A DNA stretch of 64,000 nt from Nonomuraea candida (GTDB taxonomy: Bacteria > Actinomycetota > Actinomycetes > Streptosporangiales > Streptosporangiaceae): assembly GCF_000725485.1 (NCBI RefSeq), contig NZ_JOAG01000037.1:1-64000 (forward strand), read 5' to 3'. Below are positions 52,699 to 63,243 of this stretch, piece after piece; the stretch's first letter is position 1, and every line of letters begins with the position of its first letter. The notes under the pieces are model-generated. The model saw only the letters and a list, made by a program, of their open reading frames with translations. It ran no database searches and was not told the DNA's origin. The translations under genes and the position numbers were made by a program.

Positions 52699-53588
52699 AA
52701 GCCCCGGCCCGAGGAGCCGATGAGGCGATGAACCCGGGCCGTACCGACTGAGTGCCCGTGTCCGCCGGGAACCGACCTCCGCCCTCTCACCAAGAACGGA
52801 CGTCCACCCGGCGAACACGGGCACTTTCCCCGTCCCCGCCCTCCACCACACCCCGCCCCCACCCTCCGCGAGCCTCATCCCTGGTTTCACCCACCCCGCC
52901 TCACCCCTGCCGCTCGGCCGGCACCTCCACGGACGCGACCTCCACCGCGACGAGCACGGCCACCACAGTGGGGCCAGCCGGCACAGGCCCGACGAACGCG
53001 AACGGCACACGACACCGCGCCGCCGTGCGCAAGAAGCCGCAACGGGACACAGAAGGGGCCGGGAAGTGAAGGCCCGAGGCAGAAAGGCCGGGCCCTGTTC
53101 AAGACCGGACGTGTGCAAGGCCGGGGCATGAGAGGCCCGCCGGGCACAAGAACTCGGTTCGTCACGTGAGGCAGGCCGGGAAGCCGGGGCGCGAGAGACC
53201 TGGGCCAGGGCAGGAGGCCAGGGCAGGGCAGGAGGCCGGGCCAGGGCAGGAGGCCGGAACCGGGCAGGTCGGGCCGACGGAGGCCGGGCCCGGGAACCCA
53301 GGCCGCGATCCATCACAGCCCTCTGCCCACAGAGCTGGTCACTGCCGAAGGTCGAATCCGTGGCCCCAGCCCCGGGAAGGCCAGGGCGCGAGATTCGGGC
53401 AGGGGCGGGAGACCGGGCGAGGGCGAAGTGCGGATGGGCGGGGCAAGAACGGAGGTGGACGAAGAGTAGGGGTGGGTGAAACGGGGAGCGAGGACATCTG
53501 GGGGCGATAACGGGATGCTCGGACAGAAACGGGGATGAGCTCAGGCGGGGAGCGGCGATGAGCCCGGGTGGGGGTGGAGACGCGGTGA
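52699..53588. other. Centre of the inverted repeat, no supported gene
   Basis: After a hairpin (52752-52824), about 760 bases form the spacer between the two arms. Open frames are Arg/Gly/Pro-rich without start signals. Degenerate repeats of about 17-20 bp around CAGGGCAGGAGGCC occupy about 53204-53265. No transposase, integrase or recombinase fragment is visible. Confidence 0.55.
52752..52824. terminator. Long imperfect hairpin after left fragment
   Basis: GTGCCCGTGTCCGCCGGG (52752-52769) pairs, with one mismatch, with the end of the element at 52807-52824, spanning 73 bases. It follows the truncated gene and mirrors a hairpin of similar ends (GTGCCCG...CGGGCAC) at 53589-53663. Confidence 0.65.
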
Positions 53589-53663
53589 GTGCCCGCGTTC
53601 TTTGGGGGACGCCGTTCTCGTGTGAGAGTTGGTGGGCGTCTCGGTTCCCGGGAACGCGGGCAC
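53589..53663. terminator. Long imperfect hairpin after right fragment
   Basis: GTGCCCGCGTTC (53589-53600) is the exact complement of 53652-53663. It lies about 70 bases past the 3' end of the minus-strand fragment at 53733 and mirrors the left-arm hairpin at 52752-52824. Confidence 0.65.
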
Positions 53664-53732
53664 TCGACGGTGATGCCGTGAGGTCAGCGCCGTAGCGGGC
53701 TCTTCGGCATCGGCGGCCTCTTCAGGCCAGGA

Positions 53733-53879
53733 TCACCGGCCGTGGTGGTGACCGTGGTGGTGGCCGCCGCCGTTGATGTTCCGATTGACGATGACGATGC
53801 GGACGCGGTGGTGGCCGTGGTGGCGGTGACCCCACCTCTTCCACCGGTTCCAGCCCCATCCCCAGCCGCCGCAGCGGTG
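53733..53879 (-). pseudogene. Truncated Gly/Trp/His-rich paralogue, right arm
   Basis: The minus-strand frame encodes HRCGGWGWGWNRWKRWG, then HHGHHRVRIVIVNRNINGGG and a terminal HHHGHHHGR-stop. It keeps more of the gene than the left fragment (the Cys and Trp-rich segment) but has no signal peptide: upstream codons belong to the terminator-like region shared with the intact copy. The frame stays open to 54026, so a read-through product is possible, but export is not. Confidence 0.75.
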
Positions 53880-53983
53880 CCGGCACCACAGCAAAGCCAG
53901 ACAGAACGCCCCTCGCCTTCCACCTGAAAAGACCCGGCGCAGAATCGGAAGTCCGGCACCGTGGCGCCGGAAAACAAAACAGC

Positions 53984-54017
53984 GAGGGCTCCCCCGGCCG
54001 GAACCGGAAGAGCCCTC
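53984..54017 (-). terminator. Hairpin after protein B, right arm
   Basis: GAGGGCT (53984-53990) with following C/G-rich bases pairs with the segment ending AGAGCCCTC (54009-54017). It lies about 105 bases beyond the stop of the gene at 54123, matching the left-arm hairpin at 52181-52213 in sequence and spacing. Confidence 0.8.
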
Positions 54018-54122
54018 GCTTGGCATGCCGTGGAGACGAAGGGAAAGGAAATCTCAGGCCCGGCCGCGACGGTAGAACGGGCCGCCTTCGAGAACTCCCT
54101 GCATCATCGACGCACGGTCACA

Positions 54123-54437
54123 TCACGAGGTCGTGTCGCCATCCACCTTCTTGTGGTCGTGCTTCGGCTGGTGGTTGCGGTTGTAGTTGTGGTTGTACAC
54201 CTTCACCTTGACCCTCATCCTGTGGTGGCCGTGGTGGTGACGGCGCCAGCCCCATCCCCAGCCGCCGCAGCGGTGCCGGTAGTAGCAGCCGTGCCCAGCG
54301 AGAACGGATGTGCCGGTGCCGACCTGCGTAGCGGCGTCAGCGGTGGCGGCCGTCGTGGCCGCACCCGCGCTCACCACGCCGCCGGTCAGCGCGGTGCTGA
54401 TGGCGAGGCCTGCGAGAACACTCTTGAGCTTGGGCAT
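54123..54437 (-). CDS. Secreted Gly/Trp/His-rich small protein B
   Basis: A 104-residue paralogue of the protein at 51745. The signal peptides are nearly identical (MPKLKSVLAGLAIST). The mature part has one GWGWGW run (59-64) flanked by C51 and C57, a short RRHHHGHH cluster, then a basic beta-like stretch MRVKVKVYNHNYNRN and a Lys/His/Asp tail. It has one Trp module where protein A has two. TTTAGGGGGAA precedes the start codon as in protein A. Transcribed toward protein A from the opposite arm. Confidence 0.8.
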   Translation of the reverse strand: MPKLKSVLAGLAISTALTGGVVSAGAATTAATADAATQVGTGTSVLAGHGCYYRHRCGGWGWGWRRHHHGHHRMRVKVKVYNHNYNRNHQPKHDHKKVDGDTTS

Positions 54438-54568
54438 TGCGTTTTCCCCCTAAAGGATCGATTGCCCCGTTCTCTGTTGTCCGGATTAACCGGAAACAGT
54501 GTCGGACGCCTGCAATGAGTCATCCACGATGTGTCATTACCGGCGGATCAGCAGGCAAACAGCTACGC

Positions 54569-54612
54569 CTCCATTTTGCTCTGCATTAACAATCTTATTG
54601 CTTGCATTAAAG
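54569..54612 (-). promoter_or_regulatory. Conserved 44-bp AT-rich element, right arm
   Basis: Exact reverse complement of 51567-51610 over all 44 positions, while the coding regions they control have diverged. It lies 132 bases upstream of the start of the gene at 54123. Similarity continues weakly upstream (ATTTCAT-GGATA). Confidence 0.8.
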
Positions 54613-54901
54613 TTTTATCCAATGAAATAGTGCGAATTATCCGGAAATGTCCTTTTTGGTGATCGCCGAGTTCCCGGCATGCGCAAGCCCCCCACCGTTG
54701 CCGAACGCCTGCAACGACGACCGGGCCGGGGTACATGACGGGGGGCGGCAATGGCCACGACAGCCGAAAGCGCGACAATGCCACCCGGCCTGATCGCGAC
54801 GATGTCGTCCCGGCTGATCCTGCCGATCCCGCTCAGAATGGAGCAGAGCCGAGAGCGGTCGCCAAGCGCGGCATATGAGGACCAGGGTCAGGATGCGGAA
54901 G

Positions 54902-55035
54902 CCGGGAGCGGGACCGGGATGCGGGGGCCGGGATGCGGGGGGCCGGGACCGGGATGTGGCGGCCGGGACATAGGGCCGGGGCATGGGGACCGGGCATCGG
55001 GACCCGGCATCGGGACCGGGGAATGGCCCCGGGGT
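54902..55035. repeat. Degenerate GGGACCGGGATGC-type repeats
   Basis: About ten loose copies of a 10-13-bp unit such as GGGACCGGGATG or GGGGCCGGGATGC, between the right-arm AT-rich element and the 3' end of ku. No gene is supported between 54613 and 55052. Confidence 0.75.
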
Positions 55036-55052
55036 GGGTGCGGGTGGCGTGG

Positions 55053-55943
55053 TCAGGCGGACTTGCGGGTCTTGCGCTTGGCGGGGGCCTTGTCCTGGTC
55101 CTTGTCCTGCTCCTTGGACTGGTCCTTGGCCTTGCCCGCCGCCTTCTTCGGCTTGGCCGGCTCGCCCTCGCGCTCGCGCTTGGCCGCCTCCACGCTGGCC
55201 CGCAGCGCCGCCATGAGGTCCACGGCGGGCTTGGCCTCCTCCTCCTCGCGGGCCGGGATGACCTCCTTGCCCGCCACCTTCGCCTCGATCACCTGCTGCA
55301 GCGCCTCACGGTAGGTGTCGTGGTATTCGCTCGGGTCGAAGTCGGACTCCATCGTGGTGATGAGGGACTCGGCCATCTTGAGCTCCTGGGCGCGTACCTC
55401 GATGTCCTCCTCCAGGAAGGCGAAGTCGGGCGTGCGGATCTCGTCGGGCCAGAGCATCGTCTCCAGCACGAACACGCCGTCCCTGACCCGCAGCGTGGCC
55501 AGCGACTCCCGCTGCCGCAGGGCCACCTTGACCACCGCCACCTGGCCGGAGCTCTCCAGCGCGTTGCGCAGCAGCACGTACGGCTTGGCGCCCTGCGCGT
55601 CCGGCTCCAGGTAGTACGACTTGGCGAAGTAGATGGGGTCGATCTGCTCGGCGGGCGTGAACTGCAGGACGTCGATCCTGCGCGAGCTGTTCAGCGGCAG
55701 GTCCTCGAAGTCCTCGTCGGTCAGCACGACGATCTCGCCCGTGGCCAGCTCGTAGCCCTTGGCGATGTCGGCGTACGGGACCTCCTCGCCGTCGAGCGTG
55801 CACACGCGCTTGTAGCGGATCCGGCCGCCGTCCTCGCGGTGGACCTGATGGAACGTCACGTCCTTCTGCTCTGTCGCCGAGTAGAGCTTCACGGGGATCG
55901 TGACCAGCCCGAAGGAGATCGCACCTTTCCAGATGCTGCGCAT
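55053..55943 (-). CDS. ku: Ku DNA-end-binding protein
   Basis: Bacterial Ku, 296 residues, which encircles broken DNA ends and recruits LigD in non-homologous end joining. The N-terminal WKGAISFGLVTIPVKLYSAT and the core (LQFTPAEQIDPIYFAKSYYL) are diagnostic. The C-terminus is a long Lys-rich tail (EPAKPKKAAGKAKDQSKEQ) of the kind that binds DNA. ATG 55943 has GAGGAG five bases upstream. Divergent from the ligase gene, with a 48-base gap, so one short region drives both. Confidence 0.95.
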   Translation of the reverse strand: MRSIWKGAISFGLVTIPVKLYSATEQKDVTFHQVHREDGGRIRYKRVCTLDGEEVPYADIAKGYELATGEIVVLTDEDFEDLPLNSSRRIDVLQFTPAEQIDPIYFAKSYYLEPDAQGAKPYVLLRNALESSGQVAVVKVALRQRESLATLRVRDGVFVLETMLWPDEIRTPDFAFLEEDIEVRAQELKMAESLITTMESDFDPSEYHDTYREALQQVIEAKVAGKEVIPAREEEEAKPAVDLMAALRASVEAAKREREGEPAKPKKAAGKAKDQSKEQDKDQDKAPAKRKTRKSA

Positions 55944-55991
55944 GGGCACTCCTCAGCTCTCAACCGGCCCGCCAATGGGCACATACCCCTC

Positions 55992-56906
55992 ATGCCGCAA
56001 CCAATGCCATACCCGGTCGAACCAATGCTGGCTGTACCTGGGGAACTACCCTCCGATCGTGATCGGTACGGCCTGGAGGTCAAATGGGACGGCATCCGGG
56101 CCGTCATCCACCTCGACGGCGGGATGCGGCTGACGGGACGGCACGGGGCCGACTACACGCGGCGCTATCCGGAGGTCTCGGGGTTCGGGCTGAAGAACGC
56201 GGTCATCGACGGCGAGCTCGTCGCGCTGGGCCCCAACGGCCGCCCCAGCTTCTTACGGCTCCAGCGGCGCATGCACCTGGTCGACCCGGAGCCGGCCATG
56301 GTGGAGCTGTACCCGATCACGTACCTGCCGTTCGACCTGCTCTATCTCGACGGGACGCCGCTGTTCGACCTGCCCTACAGCGACCGCAGGGCGCTGCTCG
56401 ACGAGCTGGACATCGGCGCGCCCCCGTACTTTCCGGGCGGCTCGGACCTGCTCGCGGCCACGTACGAGCAGGGGCTGGAAGGCGTGGTCGCCAAGCGGCT
56501 CGACTCCCCCTACCGGGCCGGCACGCGCTCGCCCTGGTGGATCAAGGTCAAGAACCTGGCCACCCGGGAGGTGGTGATCGGCGGCTGGAAACCCGGCAAG
56601 GGGCGGCGCGCGGGCGGGGTCGGATCGCTGATCATGGGGGTGTGCACGGAGGCGGGGCTGATGTACGTCGGGCACGTCGGCACCGGGTTCACCGACGCCG
56701 TGCTGGACGAGCTGTACCGGATGTTGCGGCCACGGGAGATCCCGCGCAGCCCGTTCGTCAACGACGTCCCCTGGCGGAATCGGTGGGTTAGGCCGGATTT
56801 GGTCGGGGAGGTGGCCTACACGATGTGGACCGACGAACAGCGGCTGCGGCACCCCGTGTGGCGCGGCCTGCGCCCCGACAAGCTTCCCTCGGAGGTGACC
56901 CTGTGA
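55992..56906 (+). CDS. ligD: NHEJ ATP-dependent DNA ligase (LigD ligase module)
   Basis: A 304-residue stand-alone ligase domain. Adenylated Lys is K31 in EVKWDGIRAV; motif III-like DGELVAL, motif IV GLEGVVAKRLDSPY and motif V WWIKVKN follow, then an OB fold ending WRGLRPDK. It lacks polymerase and phosphoesterase domains; the polymerase is the next gene, overlapping at GTGA. ATG 56004 is a possible alternative start. Confidence 0.92.
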   Translation: MPQPMPYPVEPMLAVPGELPSDRDRYGLEVKWDGIRAVIHLDGGMRLTGRHGADYTRRYPEVSGFGLKNAVIDGELVALGPNGRPSFLRLQRRMHLVDPEPAMVELYPITYLPFDLLYLDGTPLFDLPYSDRRALLDELDIGAPPYFPGGSDLLAATYEQGLEGVVAKRLDSPYRAGTRSPWWIKVKNLATREVVIGGWKPGKGRRAGGVGSLIMGVCTEAGLMYVGHVGTGFTDAVLDELYRMLRPREIPRSPFVNDVPWRNRWVRPDLVGEVAYTMWTDEQRLRHPVWRGLRPDKLPSEVTL

Positions 56907-57775
56907 AGGTGCCGGTCAAGGTGGACGGGCGCGAGCTGACCCTGAGCAACCTGGACAAGGTGCTCTATCCCGACTACGGCTTCACCAAGGCCGAGGTCAT
57001 CGACTACTACAGCCGGATCGCCCCCGTACTGCTGCCCCACCTGCGCGGCCGGCCCCTGACCGTCAAGCGCTACCCCAACGGCGTCACCGGGCAGTCCTTC
57101 TTCGAGAAGAACGCCCCCGAGCACACCCCCGGCTGGGTCAGGCGCGTCAACCTGCCCGCGCCCGGCAGCACCAAGAACCGCGAGTCCATCGACTTCGCCG
57201 TCGTGGAGGACCTGCCCACGCTCGTCTACTACGCCAACCTCGCCGCGCTGGAGCTGCACGTGCCGCAGTGGCGCGTGGACGAGGACGGCCGCGCGCTGCC
57301 GCCCGACACGCTCGTGTTCGACCTCGACCCGGGCGCGCCCGCCACGATCGTCGAGTGCACCAGGGTGGCGGTCCTGCTGCGCGAGGTGCTCAAGCAGGAG
57401 GGCCTGACGGCCCTGCCGAAGACCAGCGGCAGCAAGGGCATGCAGCTGTACGCGGACTGGGACTGCCGCGAGGAGCCCTCCGCGTACGCCAAGAGGCTCG
57501 CCCAGCTCCTGGAGAAGGAGCACCCCGGCCAGATCGTCAGCGTGATGACGAAGAAGGCGCGGCCCGGCAAGGTGTTCATCGACTGGAGCCAGAACAACCC
57601 GGCCAAGACCACCGTGGCCCCCTACTCCCTGCGGGCCAGGGAGCAGCCCACGGTCTCGACTCCGTTGACGTGGAAGGAGGTCGAGGAGTGCGAGCGGCCG
57701 GAGGACCTGGTGTTCACCGCGCCCGACGTACTCGCCAGGGTCGAGAAGCGCGGCGACCTTTTCGGCCGGGCGTAG
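56903..57775 (+). CDS. ligD: NHEJ primase-polymerase (LigD polymerase module)
   Basis: A 290-residue LigD-type archaeo-eukaryotic primase domain. Catalytic aspartates D140 and D142 lie in FDLDPG; further motifs are SGSKGMQLY and VFIDWSQN, whose Asp completes the metal site. It fills and templates broken ends before ligation. GTG 56903 overlaps the ligase stop; GGAGG is eight bases upstream. The separate-gene form of LigD is known in actinomycetes. Confidence 0.92.
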   Translation: MKVPVKVDGRELTLSNLDKVLYPDYGFTKAEVIDYYSRIAPVLLPHLRGRPLTVKRYPNGVTGQSFFEKNAPEHTPGWVRRVNLPAPGSTKNRESIDFAVVEDLPTLVYYANLAALELHVPQWRVDEDGRALPPDTLVFDLDPGAPATIVECTRVAVLLREVLKQEGLTALPKTSGSKGMQLYADWDCREEPSAYAKRLAQLLEKEHPGQIVSVMTKKARPGKVFIDWSQNNPAKTTVAPYSLRAREQPTVSTPLTWKEVEECERPEDLVFTAPDVLARVEKRGDLFGRA

Positions 57776-57809
57776 GCTGGTTCCGTCCGCACCGAGAGGG
57801 GACCTGAAG

Positions 57810-58025
57810 ATGTCGGAGATGGACATACGCGGGGACGAGGGTCCCTACGCAGAGGAGGAGGAAGAGTTGTCGATCGAGACGCCCGAGGCCGACGCCGTCG
57901 AGCAGCACCGCGAGATGCTCCAGAGCGTCTCCGGCCTGCGCCGTGAACTGCCGCTGGACGTCGATCCCGCCGACGGGGCCGACCAGGACCGCGTGGTGGA
58001 GCTGGACGACGACGACTATCGCTGA
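57810..58025 (+). CDS. Small acidic protein
   Basis: A 71-residue, strongly acidic protein (AEEEEELSIETPEAD, terminal VVELDDDDYR) likely disordered. GAGAGGGG lies upstream of ATG 57810. It follows the polymerase gene by 34 bases and could be part of the same transcript. Family not recognised. Confidence 0.65.
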   Translation: MSEMDIRGDEGPYAEEEEELSIETPEADAVEQHREMLQSVSGLRRELPLDVDPADGADQDRVVELDDDDYR

Positions 58026-58117
58026 GCCGGCGCCGCCGGGCCGGCCCGGCGGCGGTGACCTGCGTGAGAAGCGGCTCATCACCGGCGGCTGTCGCCGAGT
58101 CGTGGGTTACCCGCACG

Positions 58118-58141
58118 TAGGATGGTTCGCTGCGTGCGAAC
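58118..58141 (+). promoter_or_regulatory. Candidate -10 box and operator of TetR gene
   Basis: TAGGAT (58118-58123) fits a -10 box. Just downstream GTTCGC (58125-58130), a five-base spacer and GCGAAC (58136-58141) form a palindrome, about 30 bases before the regulator's start. Its position suits autorepression. Confidence 0.55.
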
Positions 58142-58171
58142 GCATCACCCGCACAGCCCGCTGAGAGACCA

Positions 58172-58804
58172 ATGGAGACCCGCGTGACCGCAACCCCGGA
58201 TGCCAAGCCCCGGGGCACCCGGCTGCCCCGACTGGCCCGACGCCGGCAGCTCCTGAGCGCCGCGCAGGAAGTGTTCGTGGAGAACGGCTATCACGCGGCC
58301 GCCATGGACGAGATCGCCGACCGGGCCGGGGTCAGCAAGCCGGTGCTCTACCAGCACTTCCCGGGCAAGCTGGAGCTCTATCTGGCCCTGCTCGACCTGC
58401 ACGTCGACGACATGGTCAACCGCTGCAGGGAGGCGCTGGCCTCCACCCACGAGAACAAACTGCGCGTGCAGGCCACGTTCAGCGCGTTCTTCGACTTCGT
58501 CTCCAGCCAGGGCGAGGCGTTCCGCCTGGTCTTCGAGTCCGACCTGCGCAACGTCGCGCCGGTGCGGCAGCGGGTGGAGCGCTCGCTGCGCGAGTGCGCG
58601 GAGATGGTCAGCGAGCTCATCCAGGAGGACACCGGGTGCACCAGCGACGAGGCGCACCTGCTCGGCGTCGGCCTGGTGGGCATGGCGGAGGTGAGCGCGC
58701 GCTACTGGGTCACCACGCAGGGCTCGATCCCGAAGGACGCGGCCGAGCAGCTCATGGCCCGGCTGGCCTGGCGGGGCATCAGCGGTTTTCCGCGTACGGC
58801 ATAA
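58172..58804 (+). CDS. TetR-family transcriptional regulator
   Basis: A 210-residue repressor-type protein. The helix-turn-helix is at about 26-72 (RRQLLSAAQEVFVENGYHAAAMDEIADRAGVSKPVLYQHF), and the C-terminal ligand/dimer domain follows. The ligand is unknown. A candidate operator lies just upstream of the start codon, consistent with autoregulation. Confidence 0.92.
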   Translation: METRVTATPDAKPRGTRLPRLARRRQLLSAAQEVFVENGYHAAAMDEIADRAGVSKPVLYQHFPGKLELYLALLDLHVDDMVNRCREALASTHENKLRVQATFSAFFDFVSSQGEAFRLVFESDLRNVAPVRQRVERSLRECAEMVSELIQEDTGCTSDEAHLLGVGLVGMAEVSARYWVTTQGSIPKDAAEQLMARLAWRGISGFPRTA

Positions 58805-58892
58805 CCCGTTCGCTGGGCGCGATCATTCGCCCCGTTCACGAGTCCGACCGGCGACGATGGGATGGAGCCAGCCCGTCGACTAGGGAGCCACG

Positions 58893-59126
58893 ATGGAAGT
58901 CAAGATCGGCGTACGCTCCGTACACCGCGAACTCGTTGTCGAGACCGACCTCAGCGCTGAGCAGGTCGAAGAGGAGATCAGAAACGCCCTGTCGGTCGAT
59001 CGTGGCGGCGTGTTCGCCCTGACCGATATCAAGGGCAGGCGGGTCGTGGTGCCGGTGGCCGCGCTCGGGTTCATCGAGATCGGCGAGGACGAGTCCCGGC
59101 CCGTCGGATTCGGCGGCACCCTCTAA
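58893..59126 (+). CDS. DUF3107 family protein
   Basis: A 77-residue actinobacterial DUF3107 protein: VKIGVRSVHRELVVETDLS, a central alpha helix and a C-terminal PVAALGFIEIGEDE. Function is unknown; it is widely conserved near a TetR regulator, a ferritin-like protein and a DEAD-box helicase, as here. CACTAGGGAGCC precedes the ATG. Confidence 0.88.
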   Translation: MEVKIGVRSVHRELVVETDLSAEQVEEEIRNALSVDRGGVFALTDIKGRRVVVPVAALGFIEIGEDESRPVGFGGTL

Positions 59127-59835
59127 GCGCTCCTGGGCCGGGAGGGTACGGCGCCCGCGCCGTACCCTTCACGACCCCTGCCGTTCTCCTTCACCCGGCC
59201 CGCAGCTCACCCATGACCCACCCTTCACATCAGTCCCGGCTTCACCCTGGCCCCCATGCTCCCTGGGCTCACGCCACACCCATCGCTCCCATGGCTCACG
59301 TTTGTCACCCCTTGACTCCCAGCTCACGGGCGGCTGTTCAGCGGGCGTGAAGAGCGGGGCGGGCGCGAAGGCCGCCGTCGGCAACGCTGGGGCCGATCGC
59401 GTGCTTCGCCGGGGCGTGACGGTGTGCGGGCGGTCCGGGTGGACCGGTGGCCCGGTGGACCGGGTGGACCGGGTAGACCGGTGGACCGGGTAGACCGGTG
59501 GACCGGGTGGACCGGTGGCCCGGGTGGACCGGTGAGACTGTCGGACCGGCGGGAGGTGGGTCAGGCTCCGTGGCGTGGGTTGCCGAGGCGGCAGCCGCGG
59601 GGGCGGCGGTGCCGGGGGACGGTGTCACGCCTCGGCTCCGTGGTGGGGCAGCGCGCGCTCTCCCTTCTCAGCACGGCGCGCGTGATCCAGCGATTCGGCC
59701 CACATCTCGTCAAGGAACTGCCGTAGCGGCGCGAGGCCCTCATATCTGGCACGCTACAACCGTTCCGTGCCTCCGCGCCGCCCGTATCGGCAGACCCGCC
59801 CCGTCGGAGCGGGCGCCGCACACTGTCCTGGGGGC
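59127..59835. other. Non-coding stretch with GGTGGACCGG minisatellite
   Basis: No supported gene. From 59432 to 59534 the sequence is a run of 8-10-bp units such as GGTGGACCGG, GGTAGACCGG and GGTGGCCCGG. Open frames over it are Arg/Gly/Val/Asp low complexity. The rest has no recognisable RNA. Confidence 0.6.
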
Positions 59836-60480
59836 TCAGAGGCCCATGGCGGCCATGCGCTGGTTGTGCGCCTCGGTCAGCTTGGCGAAGAGGCGGGAGA
59901 TGTCGGCGTGGCCCTCCCCTTGCGACTCCATCAGGAGCAGGGCCAGCTCCGGCCGCGCCGACGCCACCTGCTGCCCCTGGCTGAGCGCCTCGCCCACCAG
60001 CCGCCGCGCCCACAGCGCCAGCCGCCCGGCCGCCGCCGGCTCGGCCTCGATGCCCGCCCTGACCCGCTCGACGGCGAACTGCGAGCGCTCCTCGTCCACC
60101 AGCACCTCGTCCACCAGCTTGACGATCGAGGAGTCGAGGAGCCGGGCCGCCTCGCGGTAGAAGTCGAGCGCGATCCCGTCGCCCACGTAGGTCTTGACCA
60201 GGGCCTGCAGCCAGTCGGCCGGCCTGGTCTGGGCGTGCCAGGCGTCCAGCGCGCCCACGAACGGCGCCATCGCCGCGTCGGGATCGGCGCCCAGCTCGAT
60301 CAGCCGGTCGCGCAGCAGGCGGAAATGGGCGTACTCGGTGACGGCCAGCTCGCTCAGCGCCGCGCGGTCGGCCAGCGAGGGCGCCAGCGTGGCGGCGTCC
60401 TCGGTCATGCGCGCGTATGCGCTGAGCTCCGCATAGGCCAGCACGCCGAGCAGATCGACGACTCCAGGAGACTCCTTCAT
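59836..60480 (-). CDS. Ferritin-like domain protein (MiaE-like)
   Basis: A 214-residue four-helix di-iron-type protein of the ferritin-like/MiaE-like family common in actinobacteria. Candidate metal ligands: E19 region (AYAELSAYARM), TEYAHFRLL near 49-54, and later GIALDFYREAARLL and LVDEERSQF. The reaction is unknown. ATG 60480 begins MKESPGVV; a longer frame from 60516 has no ribosome binding site. Divergent from the DEAD-box helicase gene. Confidence 0.8.
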   Translation of the reverse strand: MKESPGVVDLLGVLAYAELSAYARMTEDAATLAPSLADRAALSELAVTEYAHFRLLRDRLIELGADPDAAMAPFVGALDAWHAQTRPADWLQALVKTYVGDGIALDFYREAARLLDSSIVKLVDEVLVDEERSQFAVERVRAGIEAEPAAAGRLALWARRLVGEALSQGQQVASARPELALLLMESQGEGHADISRLFAKLTEAHNQRMAAMGL

Positions 60481-60564
60481 GCATGGCAGCGTACTTCGGT
60501 GAATCTTCGGGAACATACGTAAGCTCGGTCAGCGTTGTGGTATCGAGTACACTGCTCTGTGAAA

Positions 60565-60633
60565 GTGCGACCGCACTGTGTTAATTCGGGGGAATCCCCC
60601 GATTACCCCCCGAATCCCCGGGTGCGCGGTCGC
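60565..60633 (+). promoter_or_regulatory. Structured leader of DEAD-box helicase gene
   Basis: GCGACCGCAC (60567-60576) pairs with GTGCGCGGTCGC (60622-60633), enclosing a perfect 7-bp hairpin TCGGGGG-AAT-CCCCCGA (586-602) and a CCCCCCGAATCCCC stretch that could compete for its G run. The leader is about 90 bases upstream of the start. It suggests RNA-level control. Confidence 0.5.
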
Positions 60634-60721
60634 TGATGACGCGAGAGGGCTGGCTCTACCGCGAGGACCCACGTAACGGGGGCTGTTTTCCGCCCGTCGG
60701 TCCCGGCAGGCCCGCCTTCAT

Positions 60722-62839
<2,118 letters not shown>

Positions 62840-62847
62840 CCACCGCC

Positions 62848-62904
62848 GCCGCACAGCACGCAGAAGGCCGCACAGCACGCAGAAGGCCGCACAGCACGCA
62901 GAAG
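62848..62904. repeat. Three exact 19-bp tandem repeats
   Basis: GCCGCACAGCACGCAGAAG occurs three times without gaps at 62848-62866, 62867-62885 and 62886-62904, directly after the helicase stop codon and running into its terminator. From there to 63243 I see no gene. Confidence 0.9.
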
Positions 62905-62936
62905 GGCGCGCACCCGAGCCAGGGTGCGCGCCCTTC
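62901..62936 (+). terminator. Terminator of DEAD-box helicase gene
   Basis: A perfect 15-bp stem: GAAGGGCGCGCACCC (62901-62915), loop GAGCCA, and its complement at 62922-62936. No T tract follows. Its first arm overlaps the last 19-bp repeat. Confidence 0.8.
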
Positions 62937-63243
62937 GCGCGCCCGCCCCGACCTTCGCAATCGAGGCGCGGGCATTCCAGCCGGCCGCCACGGCGTGGCC
63001 GTCAGGGGCGCATGGAGGGCGCTGAGCGGGCGTGTGACGCGCTGCCGTGCCCAGAGGGACCATGGGTGGGGCCAGGGTGGGGTGAGGCGCTGTGGCGCCG
63101 CGTGAGGAGCCCGCACGGCTCGTCGTCGCGTGGGGCGGGTCAGGAGGCCCAGATCGCCCATACGGAACAAGTCATCCGAACTCGCACCAGCGTGGAGCCC
63201 ATGCCGGTGTCTTAGCTCTGACCTCTGGGTATTGTTGCCCCAC

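Noticed and set aside
51540-54650. Insertion sequence or composite transposon
   Set aside because: Inverted arms are present but there is no transposase or integrase, no target-site duplication was found, and the arms are gene-containing and diverged.
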